Assembly (NCBI GenBank): GCA_004194705.1
Contig: SADC01000189.1
Location: 124,001-188,000, forward strand
Reading direction: 5' to 3'
DNA: 64,000 nucleotides
From: Ditylenchus dipsaci
Lineage: Eukaryota > Nematoda > Chromadorea > Rhabditida > Anguinidae
Made by a program: the position numbers and the translations under genes. Below the pieces are notes generated by a model. It was not told the origin of the DNA. It made no database searches and saw only the letters and a list, made by a program, of their open reading frames with translations. Positions 40,267-51,400 of the stretch are shown here, one piece after another. How positions within the stretch are numbered: position 1 is the stretch's first letter; the number at the start of each line of letters is the position of its first letter.

Positions 40267-40812
40267 TCAGTTTGGCCAAAATTTCAAACCACAAAGAAAG
40301 CTGAAGGCTGAAAAAGGGAACGAAAAAACATACTCAAGAACAGAGCAAAATAATAACATTGAAGAGCAGAGAAAATTTTTAACATTTAACAAAACCTGTT
40401 CAATTAGTCGATATATTTCCATAACCTGTTCATCAGTGAATTTGCTATATAGATTCAAATTAAGATATTTGTAACCTTTTTTAAAGTTACTATTATGATG
40501 TAAATAGTCCACAAGTTCGGTCAGCTCACACTCAATATTATGCAATTTCATCGATTCGCAATTAATGCTTAGAGGATTAAACACAGAAACTAGTGGACTT
40601 TCAGAGCTTTCTCTCGAACTCCATATATCCAACAATTTCAGATGGTTTAAATCAGTGGCCATACTCGTCATCAGTCGCATTGAAAGGTCATAGGTCATCC
40701 AATTTTTCATATTTATAATCAATTCTTGACCCTGCCATAGATGCTTAAGTGGTGCTAAATCTGGCATACTTTGCAAATTAGAGTTGAATGAAATGCTGTT
40801 GAATCCAAATCG
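40267..40812 (-). CDS. F-box-associated-domain-like protein, C-terminal exon
   Basis: A single minus-strand exon after an acceptor AGTATTAG (AG at 40813-40814). It reads FNSISFNSNLQSMPDLAPLK, HLWQGQELIINMKNWMTYD, MESMATDLNHLK-like LRR-type strands, and YKYLNLNLYSKFTDEQVMEI, YRLIEQ, then drifts into a Phe/Cys-rich tail (probably read-through past the true end). The pattern 'FxSxxFxN...M.dL..L......I.....W' and the closing 'FTDEQVMEIYRLIEQ' are those of nematode F-box-associated (FBA_2-like) C-termini, which select substrates for SCF ubiquitin ligases. The F-box itself would be upstream (above 40812) and was not found. Confidence 0.45.
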   Translation of the reverse strand, partial: RFGFNSISFNSNLQSMPDLAPLKHLWQGQELIINMKNWMTYDLSMRLMTSMATDLNHLKLLDIWSSRESSESPLVSVFNPLSINCESMKLHNIECELTELVDYLHHNSNFKKGYKYLNLNLYSKFTDEQVMEIYRLIEQVLLNVKNFLCSSMLLFCSVLEYVFSFPFSAFSFLCGLKFWPN

Positions 40813-42041
40813 CTAATACTTGTTGGTTAGACAGGTTGGGAAGGGATTGCGATTATTAAATTTTTTTAGAAATTTCAGAAAAGATTTTGGCAAAAATGAT
40901 TATTTAAGGGTTTTTTCCAGGGTTGGAGTAGTAGGAATAATTAAAAGAAAAGTCTTCTGTTTCAGAGCAAGGTTGGCCTAAAATTTAAAAGTCTTTGCGA
41001 ATAGCCTTAGCAAAGTTTTGCTAGTATGCCAATTTGTTTTAAAAAAACGCCAACAAAATTTTGTAAGATGTTTTTGCCACACGTTTTTTTGAGAAAATTC
41101 ACTAAAACTTAAAAAACTGACTAAAAATTCACTTGGACTCTGAAAAACAAATGCAATTTCTGACGCTACTGTCATATACCCCCCCCCAAAAGCTATTGTA
41201 ATATACCCCCGCCCTCAAGTTTCTAAGTTTCTCCAAAACAACAAATTAGAAATGAGTTTATGAAAATGAGATATGCCTCAATGATTTTTCATGTAACCCA
41301 AAACCCATACTTTTTCTTGGAAAAGTGGTGAAATTATTACGTGTTGTCCCTGAGCCTAATGCCTACGGCCCGAAGCCTAAGGCTAAGCCTAATTCCTAAG
41401 CCTAAAAATTATTGGGGAGGCACAGGGCCCAAAATTTGAATTTATAATCATTAGCGGAATTTGGCGCCAAATAAAAATTTGGAAAAATGGTCAATTTTGG
41501 ACCATGATTGTTTTGTGTTTCAGATATGATTTTTTATAATTTTTTGTGAAATGCTGTTGACCGAAAAATTCCTTATTCCAAGGGCTTTCGAATAAGCCAT
41601 CACTTGCCCATGAAACCTGCAGAATTTCAAAATGACAATTGATTTCTGCTAAAAAAGGTTTAAAATTTTCTTTACCTGGTTGACTTTATTGAAATCCTAG
41701 AAAGTGTTTTTGTCATATTTTTTTCAAACGAAACCGAGGGCTTGATAGAGGAGTAAATTTGCTACATTTTGGTACTAAGGACGTATGCAAAAAATGCAAA
41801 TTTATAGTGTTTTATGCAAAAGTTAGAAAAAAAACGCAAAAACCACTATTTTTACTCGGAAAAATGGCAGTTGTTTGCTTCAAGTGGTCTCTTATTTGTA
41901 AAACTCTTGGTTTTGAAAATTCTATCTTGATAATTTGATAGAAGAGATTGTCAGCTTTCTTTTGGTATATGAGGAATCCTTGAGAATGCAAAATTAAGAG
42001 TTTTCAATGCAAAAGAAACCTAGTATAATTCAGGGCTAAAG
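40813..42041. other. Between the F-box-like gene and the 42042 gene
   Basis: Holds the left end of a TIR element (41154) and the second copy of the segmental duplication (41440-42041). AAGTTTCTCCAAAACAACAA at 41219 reappears in direct orientation at 43768. Confidence 0.45.
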
Positions 42042-42230
42042 ATGGTTACCACCAGAAAGATGTGTTGTGAGCAAAACGGACCTTCTCTCGCCAAAACTCG
42101 TTCAGCTGCAGCTCGGAAAAGATGGGAAAAGAAAGGGCTGAACAAGCAGACGCAAATAGAAACCAAAAGCAAGCAGAAGAACAAGCAGGAATGATGCGTA
42201 AAGCTCGTCTGGGTAGGCTATTTCTTCGTG
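41440..42230. repeat. Segmental duplication, copy 2 (partner 37420-38200)
   Basis: Same landmarks as copy 1; homology runs through the promoter into the first coding exon (MV-TR-MC ... AA-K-WE--GL) and stops near the first intron. Confidence 0.75.
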
Positions 42231-43104
42231 TTGTACCTATTTTTAGGCGTTTCAGCTTCAGTGAGCATATGCTCTCACTTCTCAAGCTTCTGCTTTTTAG
42301 TCGTTAAATTGCCTAAAGTTTTAGTTTTGATTGTTGCTAGCTCAGAGTTTGTCTAATGAAGCAAGGCAAGTTTGGAAAGCATAACGCAGTGGCAAGTCAT
42401 CGTCTCAGTCTCTGGCCGGCAGGAACAAGCAGTCTAGCATGCTCAAAGTCAATTTCGGAGACAATCAGAAGTCTGGAGATCTTGGACCAAAGAAGAAGAT
42501 CCCTAAGTTGGGTGACAAATCTCCCGGTCCGGTTCGTCTTCTGATGATGAAGGTTTGTTGTGTTCAAAACATGATTGCCAGGAAAACGCTGTTCTACTTT
42601 AGATCTTATGCATGTGATTCTTGGAAGCAACGATTCGTCGCAGGACTTTGCTGATGCTGCCTACGGCTCTTCGGGTGGCTTTTTTGTTGAGGAAAGTGAG
42701 GGCTCCACGGATGACGATGCTGAAATGTCCGAGAAAGGTAATCATTTCAGGGCGTCAATGCGATAATATTATCACATTTCAGCCAGTTCCGATGGGACCT
42801 TCAGTGACGTGAAGCCAACTAAGAAGAGTGACAAGAAGAAGGTCGCTTTCAACGGTGTCATCGCTTAAATCTCGCGCAAGTCTGATGAGCTCAAGTCGCT
42901 GCCTGAAAACATGTTGAATGTCGCTCCTCCCAAAGTGTAATTTGTACGTTGCAATACTTCCTAATTTTTCATGAACTGCTTCAGGTCATACTTGTGGCAA
43001 TTAAAGGCGCTCGCAACGTGAAAGGCATCAATGAGAACTGGAAGGAGAAGCTCTCAGAAGATCACAGAAAGGTCCACGCTGAAACTGGCAGAAACGAGAT
43101 CTAG
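42042..43104 (+). CDS. Paralogue of the MSP-gene first exon fused to a Ser/acidic protein
   Basis: Exons 42042-42212, about 42377-42552, 42603-42737, 42783-42934 and 42985-43104 (stop TAG), with introns of 50, 45 and 50 nt in the 3' half. It starts MVTTRKMCCEQNGPSLAKTR and SAAARKRWEKKGLNKQ, matching the first exon at 38008; a one-base slip near 42150 gives EEQAGMMRKARL. It continues SSMLKVNFGDNQKSGDLGPK, GSNDSSQDFADAAYGSSGGF, EESEGSTDDDAEMSEK, DVKPTKKSDKKKVAFNGV, an in-frame TAA at 42866-42868, KSDELKSLPENMLNVAPP, and ILVAIKGARNVKGINENWK. Poly(A) signal AATAAA at 43205-43210. No family recognised; a basic/acidic nuclear-type protein. The internal stop means it is broken or the base is wrong. 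Confidence 0.5.
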
Positions 43105-45523
43105 CCGCAAAGTATTTTAAGCTAAACATCGCTCTCGTTGTCCTCCTTAGAATTGTGTTTTTGATGTAGTTGGTTAAATTTAGGAGTTTATGATTTGTTT
43201 CGACAATAAAGAGACTTTATAATTGTGTTGAGCCTGGCTTCCTTGTTTTCCCAGTTTTTACTACCCAGCTTTTGCATATTCTTCTCCTGCCCGAATATCC
43301 GAAATTGTCTTTTTGATACCCATGACATTGTTATTAAATAATTGTTCTCACATCTGCTATTTAACAGTATATGTATTCCCGTTTTCGATTAGATAAAAGT
43401 GTTATGGGTATTAAGAAGTTCAAAAGCCTATTTCACGCAAAAATTTAATTAAGCTTTTGGATAAATAATTTGGATTTTTCAAAATATTGAAAAAATTCAT
43501 TTAAAAAATTCTTGGCGTTTGTTAAGTTGAACTGATTATGAATTTAAATTTTGGGCCGCTGTGGAGGGGGGGGGGGTGTATATTACAGGAGGGTTTTTTT
43601 TGGGGGGGGGAGTTGGATGAGGGAATATTACAGTAGCGCCTAATTTCTGATTTTTTAGACATCTGCCGAAAAAGAAAGCTTTTTGTTTTCTGCTTTCAAT
43701 GAAATATGGACACTTTAATTAAAAAATTTGTGTCGATCTCAGATAAAAATTGACAATAAAGTACCCAAGTTTCTCCAAAACAACAAATTAGAAATGAGTT
43801 ATGACTATAACAGAAATACCTTTTGCGGTGAAATCTTTGCTTGGTTTTTATGCACGTCATGAATTATTTGTTAAGTGATGCGAAGAGAAGAAGAGAACTT
43901 TATTTGAAAAATGATGCCTAATAAGATAAATTTTTCGAGCTAAAAATCAATCTTATCTCTGCGTTGCTTATGTCCATCAAAATCGACATTTCGAAAATAA
44001 AATCATGGCTTTAATTGAAACAACCCTTAAATTATGTATTTACGCCCTTAAATTAATTTTTCACCCCTTCAAATTCGAATTTGAACAAAATATGTGTTTA
44101 CCCTTAAATTATGTGTTCACCTCCTCAAATTCAAATTTTCACCTCATCAAATCTACATCCTCCCCGCAACTCCATTTTTGTCAAAGATGCTTAAATTTTC
44201 AATATTTTCTTGTTTTTCGGCACAACTTTCGGCATTTTTTCGGCACTTAGGCATAATTTCGCATTTGTTCAGATAGTAGCCTGTCCTTGAGGCATCTAAT
44301 AACAAACTTGACTAAGTAAAGCAACAGAAGATTGGGAATTTACGTATCTTCGGTAAAATAGGGAGTTTACGGGGAGAAAATAGATTTGAGAAGGTGAAAA
44401 ATTTAAATTTGAGGTGATGTACACATATTTAAGGAGGTGAACACTTATTTTGTCCAAAATTTTAATTAAGGGGTGAATAATAAATTTATGGGTGACACAT
44501 AATTTAGGGGATGATTTCACCTACAGCCATGAAATTATGGCCTTTTTAAAATGAAAAACCGAAAAAACATTACTTTGTTTTGGAAACTCGACAATGGCCT
44601 GCATACTCTTGTTAACGCGCCTCTTAAAATGCAAATTTCTCGCCACTTTTTTTTAAACGAAAGCTGACATCGACGCAAATCTAAAAACATATGCAACAAA
44701 GTTTTTGAGCCCTCTATGACCACATTTTTAATAATTCATAAAAAGTATGACCCATCCAAATCACCCACTCACCCACCCGACCCAAATACTATATAGAGAT
44801 GTAAGAAGTTTCATCGTGAAAGCATTTCACACAATTACATCAACCCTCGTTAGCACTTTCTTTGTGATTCCCAATTTCTTAGACGCAAGAAGTAAACAAG
44901 ATTTATTCACAGAAATAAACTGTCACAAACTGAATGCCTTTCAAAAAAGGACATCGCTGTGCTTATTAGTAACTTTTACTTTTGGTAATTCTAGACGTCA
45001 GCGAAAAATTTTCTCGTGATATACATGGCCAATGGTTCCGGATGATCAGACTTTTATAAATAAGAATAGGAGGTAATCAATTACCGATGTTCAAATGAAG
45101 CTCGTCAAAGTAACTGAAAGCAACTGGAAGAAAGCTTGAAAGCAGCTGAAACAAGAAGATAGGCATAGATTGAGAGACGATAAAAAAAAGTTTTAGCTCC
45201 AGAGATTGCATCGCACCGGAACTGACTGATGTAGACTGAGCAGTTTAAACAAAAATCTCCGTCAAACACTTTTAAATCTTGTCTCAATCCGACCTACCTG
45301 AATCTGGAAAGAGGGCTGTGTAACACAATAACCTTTATAAAGCTCCAACTCGAGTTCTTTTTATGACAAAAAATTCACTGTGCGATTTGAAAATCTGCGA
45401 CTGTATAAGCATTTTCGATAGCCAATCTGATCATTCTGCTTTCGTTGCTTCTACGAATCAGTCGCTCTTCTTTGCTCTCTCTGCTCTTCTTCGAACAACT
45501 CTTTGGTGGACGTGCCCCGAAAG
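43105..45523. other. Intergenic
   Basis: Right end of the TIR segment to 43647, then a foldback at 44025-44520. The frames at 44747-45019 and on the minus strand near 45105-45287 are unrecognised. 44750-44775 is a short CACCCACC run. Confidence 0.4.
44025..44520. mobile_element. Foldback with AAATTATGTGTTCACC words
   Basis: Left arm CCCTTAAATTATGTATTTAC, CACCCCTTCAAATTCGAA, TTATGTGTTCACCTCCTC and TCACCTCATCAAATCTA. Right arm in inverse order: TAGATTTGAGAAGGTGA, AATTTGAGGTGATG, AAGGAGGTGAACAC, AAGGGGTGAAT and GGGTGACACATAATTTAGGG. Confidence 0.75.
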
Positions 45524-46630
45524 ATGACACAGCTGAACATCGACAGCTGATTAGTCGCCTTTCAATGTGGGGGAACGGCGCTTGACAGTCCACGTAGGTT
45601 TTTCAATATAAATCTCGCTTCATGGCATAATTCTCTCTTTCTTTCAGGTCAGTGAAAACGAAATATCGCAGCTGTGCCAAATGGTCCGAGGTGTCTTCAT
45701 GCGCCAGCCAATGCTTGTGGAAGTGGAAGCTCCTTTGGTGATCTGCGGCGACATTCATGGCCAGTATGCAGACCTTCTTCGAATCTTCAGCAAAAGTGGC
45801 TTTCCGACCGATACGAACTATCTTTTCTTGGAGGTTAGTCTATTTTAGAACATTCCCTCTGATATAAGTCTTTCGATTTTTAGACTATTGGATCGTGGCC
45901 GTCAAAACATCGAAGCCATCTGCCTGCTGTTCTGTTACAAGGTCAAGTACTCTGAGACTTCTTCATGCTCCGCGGGAATCACGAGTGCCAATGATCAATC
46001 GTGTCTATGGCTTTCTGGAGGAGATCTCCCGTCGCTACAAGAATCCTCGACTGTGGCACCTCCAAGAAACGTTCAATTGCATCCCTTGGCTGGACTCGTT
46101 TGGTGGACTATTTTGTGTAAGTCTTAAAACTGTCTGTTTCTCGACTTTTTTCTGACAGAAATAAATCCATGCATGGGGACTCTCGCCTCGCTCAGAACTC
46201 TCGATCAGCTCCGAACTTTGCGCCGTCCTCAAGATCCTCCAAGTCCGTCTATGAGCTTGATTTGCTGGTGGTCCGATAGATCCGTGGGTGAAAGTTGGCA
46301 GGTAAACACGCGCGGAGTAAGCTACGTTTTGGTGCTGATTGTGTGGTCCGATGCATGCGAACTTTGGATATGATCTCAATAGCTCGTGCTCACCAGGTAG
46401 TGCAAGACGTTTGAATTCTTCGCTAATCGACGTCTCGTGACCATCTTCTCAGCTCCTCACTACTGCGGTCAGTCTCTTTTAAGAATTCTATAAATTAATC
46501 ATCTCTCAATTCAGGTCAATTCGACAATTCCGGTGGACGATGACGGTCAATAAGGATCAGCTGTTCTCAACGTCTTCAGACCTGAAGAAGATCCTGCTGA
46601 CGACAAAGAAAGACGACACTGGAAGGAAAT
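45524..46630 (+). CDS. PP1-type Ser/Thr protein phosphatase catalytic subunit (frame-broken)
   Basis: Exons: 45524-45593, 45648-45833, 45884-46116, 46159 to about 46465, and 46516 to about 46680, with short introns (54, 50 and 42 nt). Exon 2 reads [40 protein letters not shown] and DTNYLFLE. Exon 3 reads [20 protein letters not shown] and, in a shifted frame, [20 protein letters not shown]. Later parts show [40 protein letters not shown] and QFDNSGG. Thus the metal-binding motifs GDIHG, DRG, GNHE and RAHQ all survive. PP1 removes phosphate from Ser/Thr; nematodes have sperm-specific PP1s (GSP-3/4). At least six one-base frame breaks are needed, all between conserved blocks. The tail [20 protein letters not shown] differs from ordinary PP1. 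It is either recent pseudogenisation or assembly error; I favour error. AATAAA near 46691. Confidence 0.7.
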
Positions 46631-47273
46631 GATGAGTAGACAGAACAGTATTTTTGTGTTGCATATCTGTCCTCTTTGTATCTGACCCAACAAATAAATT
46701 GTTCTGTGTGTGTTTAATCTGATGGTAGTATGCATGCTTGCCAATATGATTGTGCGCAATGGATCGGCCCAATGTGAGCCGGCGCAATAATGCTGCACCA
46801 AATTGAATTAGCGCCACTATTAAGTTGGCGTCAATTTTGTTGTTTGTGCCAAATGATTTGGCGCAGTTTTTCTATTGGCGCAATTAGCTCTGAGCCATTT
46901 TGCTATTATACGCATTTGATCAGGCTACAACTATTCCATTTTGCGAGGCTGCGCCAATGGTGGGTCAGGTCAAATGATTTTCCTGACATCCTCAGGATTC
47001 AATCACCCGAAATTTTTTTTTCTAAATCTCAGAATAAATATTTTTCCTAAAATATTTTTTACCCAAATCATGGCGTAACATGGCGTTGTTAGGACCAAAA
47101 TTCGATTTTGCCACCGGAATCCCGAAATCCAAGGTAGATACCTTCTGGCCAGGTGGATATCAATCCATATGACCTGGAATTTTTTCTTGTGGATTTGAAA
47201 ACGAGTCATTATATCATACGTGAAATTGTGTGACAAATCGAATTTGATACGACCAAAACTACGAATTCACCCA

Positions 47274-47290
47274 NNNNNNNNNNNNNNNNN
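47274..47290. other. Assembly gap (17 N)
   Basis: A run of 17 N. The sequence on the two sides is not obviously overlapping; GGTGGATAT appears on both sides (47152 and 47395). Confidence 0.99.
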
Positions 47291-47754
47291 CTTGTGGTAG
47301 CAGACATTTATTTCTTTGAATGACAGTCATAACATAAGTATTATAATATCCGTCGAGCCTTAGGATGATAGGGTATCCCCCTGGTACCTCCTCTAAATGG
47401 ATATCCACCTCCAGAATCCTAAATATTGGATTTTGATTAAAAGTTAAATTAAAAATCATTGTACCTATTAGAATCGTTCCTGAGGCCGTTTGGATAATGC
47501 TAAAACAGCAGGCACCCCAGTCCTGGAGTAGTTCTATCCCGGTAGGGGAATAAACGTGATATATGGAGGTGGTAGTACAGTCGAACCCTCTATATGACAC
47601 AATTTAAGGGACCGCCGCCAAAAATGTATGTTAATAAGAGTTATGCTGTATAAATTAGCCATCCCGAAATTGACACACAACACTTCGCAGTTAAAATTTG
47701 TGTATTGCGATTTACAGATATACATTTGAAAAAGTGTTTTCACATGTTGACACT

Positions 47755-48090
47755 TAAACATACGACAATTGCAGACGCGACACTTGCATAACCGACATTA
47801 GTAGACGCGACTTTAGCAGACCCACATCTACATAGCGACTTTGGGAGTCCACATTCGCAGATGCGACATTGGCAGACCCACATTCGCAGACGCGACTTTG
47901 CAGACTTATATATGTTGCAATACCAAAACTTATAATTTTTCATGGAGATAGCAACATAAACGTGGAAAACCATGTCAAAAAATAATGTAACTGCCTTCCT
48001 TCCCGTTAAGAACCAATCTCGGTCTGCAAATGTCGCGTCTGCGGATGTGGGTCTGCAAAAAGTCGGTCTGTAAATGTCGCATATGTGAAT
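47755..48090. mobile_element. Foldback with GCAGACGCGAC / GTCGCGTCTGC words
   Basis: Left: repeated GCAGACGCGAC(A/T)TT, GCAGACCCACAT and GCGACATTGGCAGACC. Right (48020-48090): GGTCTGCAAATGTCGCGTCT, GCGGATGTGGGTCTGC and GGTCTGTAAATGTCGCAT, in inverse orientation. Confidence 0.75.
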
Positions 48091-48491
48091 ATGGGTAAAT
48101 TTGAAGATTTTACTCCACTTTTCGGGTCAAACCGGCTAAATACCAGGGTAAATACCGAGATTTTATCCAAAACCATTTCACCCGGGTAAATGGCCAACCC
48201 TAGTTTCTAACAACCATACCCTACAATAAATTCCAGTCCTGGTTTTGTCAGAAACCAAGTTGAAAAATCCGTACAGAAGTTCAATGATTAGGAAAAAATT
48301 TTGGAACCCGGCCAGCATCTCTTATAGCGTGGGCATGCCCTTTTTAAGCCAAAATGGTGACTCTTCAAATAATTCAGAAAAGCGTTATTTATTGACCCGA
48401 AGAGGAAAGCAATAGCTTACAAAATTAAGTGTTCGAAACATTTTGCTATGAAACGATTGGCTATTCATCGTCAGTCTGGAAATCAGTACAA

Positions 48492-51400
48492 TGCTTTATT
48501 TTACAAAAACTGATAATTCAGGGATTGAAAGTTGAGATTTTAAGTTTTATTTTGTCAATTTATCTATAATTTCAGCAATAAACTCTATTTATCCGATAGA
48601 GACCCTTCGATCACATAAGCGAGATCGAGGTCTAGCTCGTGTTTTGTCAACCTTTTGGTGATCAGAGGGGATTTTTTTCTTTAATTTTTGTCACTCTTTA
48701 TATACCAAACGAAATATTAGATTCTGAGCCATCTTCTACATCGGAAATATTTCATTGATCTAACAAAAATGTATGTAACAGCACAAAGTTGGAGGCTGGT
48801 TGAAGTTTGGGTTATTTCGACCAGGACTCGACCACCTAGATATCACATCTACTTTGTTACATCAATGAAATATTTTCCAATGTGGAAGATAACTTGGATT
48901 TAAGCTTTGTTTGGTATATAAAGAATGACAAAAGGTATATAATAATTTCTCTCTGATCACTAAAAAGGTGAGAAAACACGACCTCCGACTCGCCTATGTG
49001 AGCACCGGGAGAATTTGCTAGGCTAACAAAATGACATAAAACAGTTCACAATGAACCGAAATCCCACATCCGCACTCTCTATTGTGATCACTCAAATTCT
49101 CGCACCCACACTCAAACCCACACCCGCACCCTGTTCACAATAAAATTTTGAATTTCCATACTCATCATTGGAAAAAACTCCCAGAAAACCAATTATTTCG
49201 GCCTTTTGGCCATTCCGAAGTGGGTCCTGAGCCATCTGGTCTTTCCTCACCCTGAATTTCAGTCAAAAAAAATTCAAAAATTGTTAATTTCGTGTCGAGT
49301 CCAACTTTTTTTTTAGACCAACACAACCGGCGACAAGAAAAAGATTTTCGACCACAAAAAGAGATTTTCGGCCCCAATTAATTTAATCCCAATCCACAAA
49401 AAACCACCAAAACGACCCGAAAGAACCCAAGCATCCCGAACCACTCCGAACCACCAAACTACCACGAACCACCTTAACCACCCCAAACACCCCAAACATC
49501 GCAAACACCAAAAAACACCCAAAAGCATCCGAACCACACGAAATTACTTAGAGCCACACATTTTGGGTGGTTTAGGATGGTTTCGGTAGTTTTGGGTGGT
49601 ATGGTGGTTTTTGGTGGTTTCGGTGGTTTTGGTGGTTTGGATTCTTTGGGTGGTTCGGTTGATTTAGGTGGTTTGGGTGGTTTGGAAACGACTTGGTACC
49701 ACCATCAAGGTACTACTACGACCAACGACGTATTACACTACCAAGGTACCACCGATTGCGAAACACCTCGGTATCGAAACTGCTTAAACATAACTGAGTA
49801 CTATAACTGGCTACTGCGACATATAACGGATAAAATATTGAACTGAACAATTGGTAATCTGACATTGCGTTTGTGACAGAAAAATCTGGTAGTTCGGGGT
49901 AGACAACCGGGGTAGTCTGGGGGATAGCAATCGGTTTGAATCAACTGAATTGAGCTACACTGAGAAAGATGTAGCTCAGAAAATAAATATAAGAACAAGA
50001 ACACAACAATATAATGATGTTTGAAGTCAATTGGTTATAAATTGTTGAAAAGAGTACTGTTTGAAGCAGTATAAGTAGTCAGGATCGAAAACCGGGGTGT
50101 GAGATTTGCAACCAGTGGTGAATTTTCCCACACTCGCACCCACACCCGCCCACACACACTCTCATTGTGAAATTCATCCCTTCCAAGAGTCTATATCAAA
50201 ATACATAGGTAATATAATATGTATATAGATGTATGTGCTTTTTGAAAAGAAAAAAATGGGCTTGAGTTCAGAATCCCCCCCACGGGGACTGATCACCGTG
50301 CAGGAGATAACTTCATATTCGGTTCTCGACCCCGATTTCATGAGAAAGCCGCGCGTTTTTTGGTTCTGAGAAAAAAAAATTTTTCGAACCACAGGGGGGG
50401 TATCATGGTTTTTTAGTCAAATTTGAAAAATTTAAATTGGCGCCTTTGAATTTAAAAGGGAATAAGGGCTGTATAGGGAGGGGAAGGGAATAAAAGGGGG
50501 CCACTAATCACACAAGGGCCACTAACAAGAAGATGTTGAACATAGTTTGAATACTGGGGCCTACCGCATAAATAAACTCTGGTATGCATGCTTTTTCATG
50601 CATCCAGAGTCACTTTCGAGTGATTTGTGTCTAAGGTATTGGGTGTGCGCATCTCAACTCCAAGCCCCCAAGCCCCCTGCGCCCCCGAAGGGGGCGCAGG
50701 AGCTTGGTTGGTTAGAGATGCGCGCACTCACTTACCTTAGACATGATTCGAGAAGTACTCTTGACCATAAATGCATATAGAGTCTTTTTTTGCCACGGCC
50801 CAGTTGAAAAAACATGGTGAGGCAGGCGAAGAATACAAAAATTTTGAATTTTTACGTTCTGTAATAAAAGTGGCCCCATTTTTTCCCTTCCCTCCCAATA
50901 CAGCCCTTATTCCCTTTCAAATTCAAAAGGCGCCAATTTAAATTTTTCAAATTTTGACTAAAAACCATGATACCCCCCCTGTGGTTCGAAAATTTTTTTT
51001 TCTCAGAACCAAAAAAACGCGCGGCTTTCTCATGAAATCGGGGTCGAGAAACACGAATATGAAGTTATCTCCTCCACCTGATCAGTCCCCGTGGGGGGGG
51101 ATTCGTCACTGCAACCAAAAATGTGTTAAAAGTAGGAAAAATTTAACAATATATCACATCATATTATATTGAAAAATACATTTGTTAAATCAGCAAACTC
51201 TTTTCATAAAAGTATAGAAGTAATATAAACTTTTGCAGTGTGTGTAAAATCACTGATTAATTATTAAGATTTAGAAAAAAGGCTTCTCTAATGTTTTTTT
51301 TAATATATTACTTGTAAATTAGTTTTCATATATTTCCGGTTTGGAATTGCATGTTTAAAATATTTAATTTGTTTAAATTAAGACCAATATTTATTTTTGT

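Larger units (their letters stand above)
41154..43647. mobile_element. TIR-bounded segment enclosing the 42042 gene
   Basis: The left end TTTCTGACGCTACTGTCATA, followed by TACCCCCCCCC and TATTGTAATATACCCCC, is answered at the right by GGGGGGGGGTGTATATTACA, GGGGGGGGG and GGGAATATTACAGTAGCGCC + TAATTTC. These ends resemble those of the 8061-8635 element (GACGCTACT...ATATA, poly-C) and of 10503-10650. The enclosed 2.5 kb includes a complete spliced gene. Confidence 0.55.
46700..48491. other. Intergenic, repeats and assembly gap
   Basis: 46760-46970 has TTGGCGCAATT words in both orientations. The N gap is at 47274-47290. 47579-47690 begins TACAGTCGAACCCTCTATAT (half MITE). 47755-48090 is a foldback. 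48241-48330 matches 58030-58115. No exon recognised. Confidence 0.45.

Noticed and set aside
47760..48090. A CRISPR-like array of regularly spaced GCAGACGCGAC words
   Set aside because: Words are degenerate, without unique spacers, and have an inverted partner array; this is eukaryotic DNA.
49577..49846. Gly/Phe/Val-rich repeat protein (also 55981-56210)
   Set aside because: It is the GGTGGTTTCGGT array of a foldback element, present identically in both stacks.
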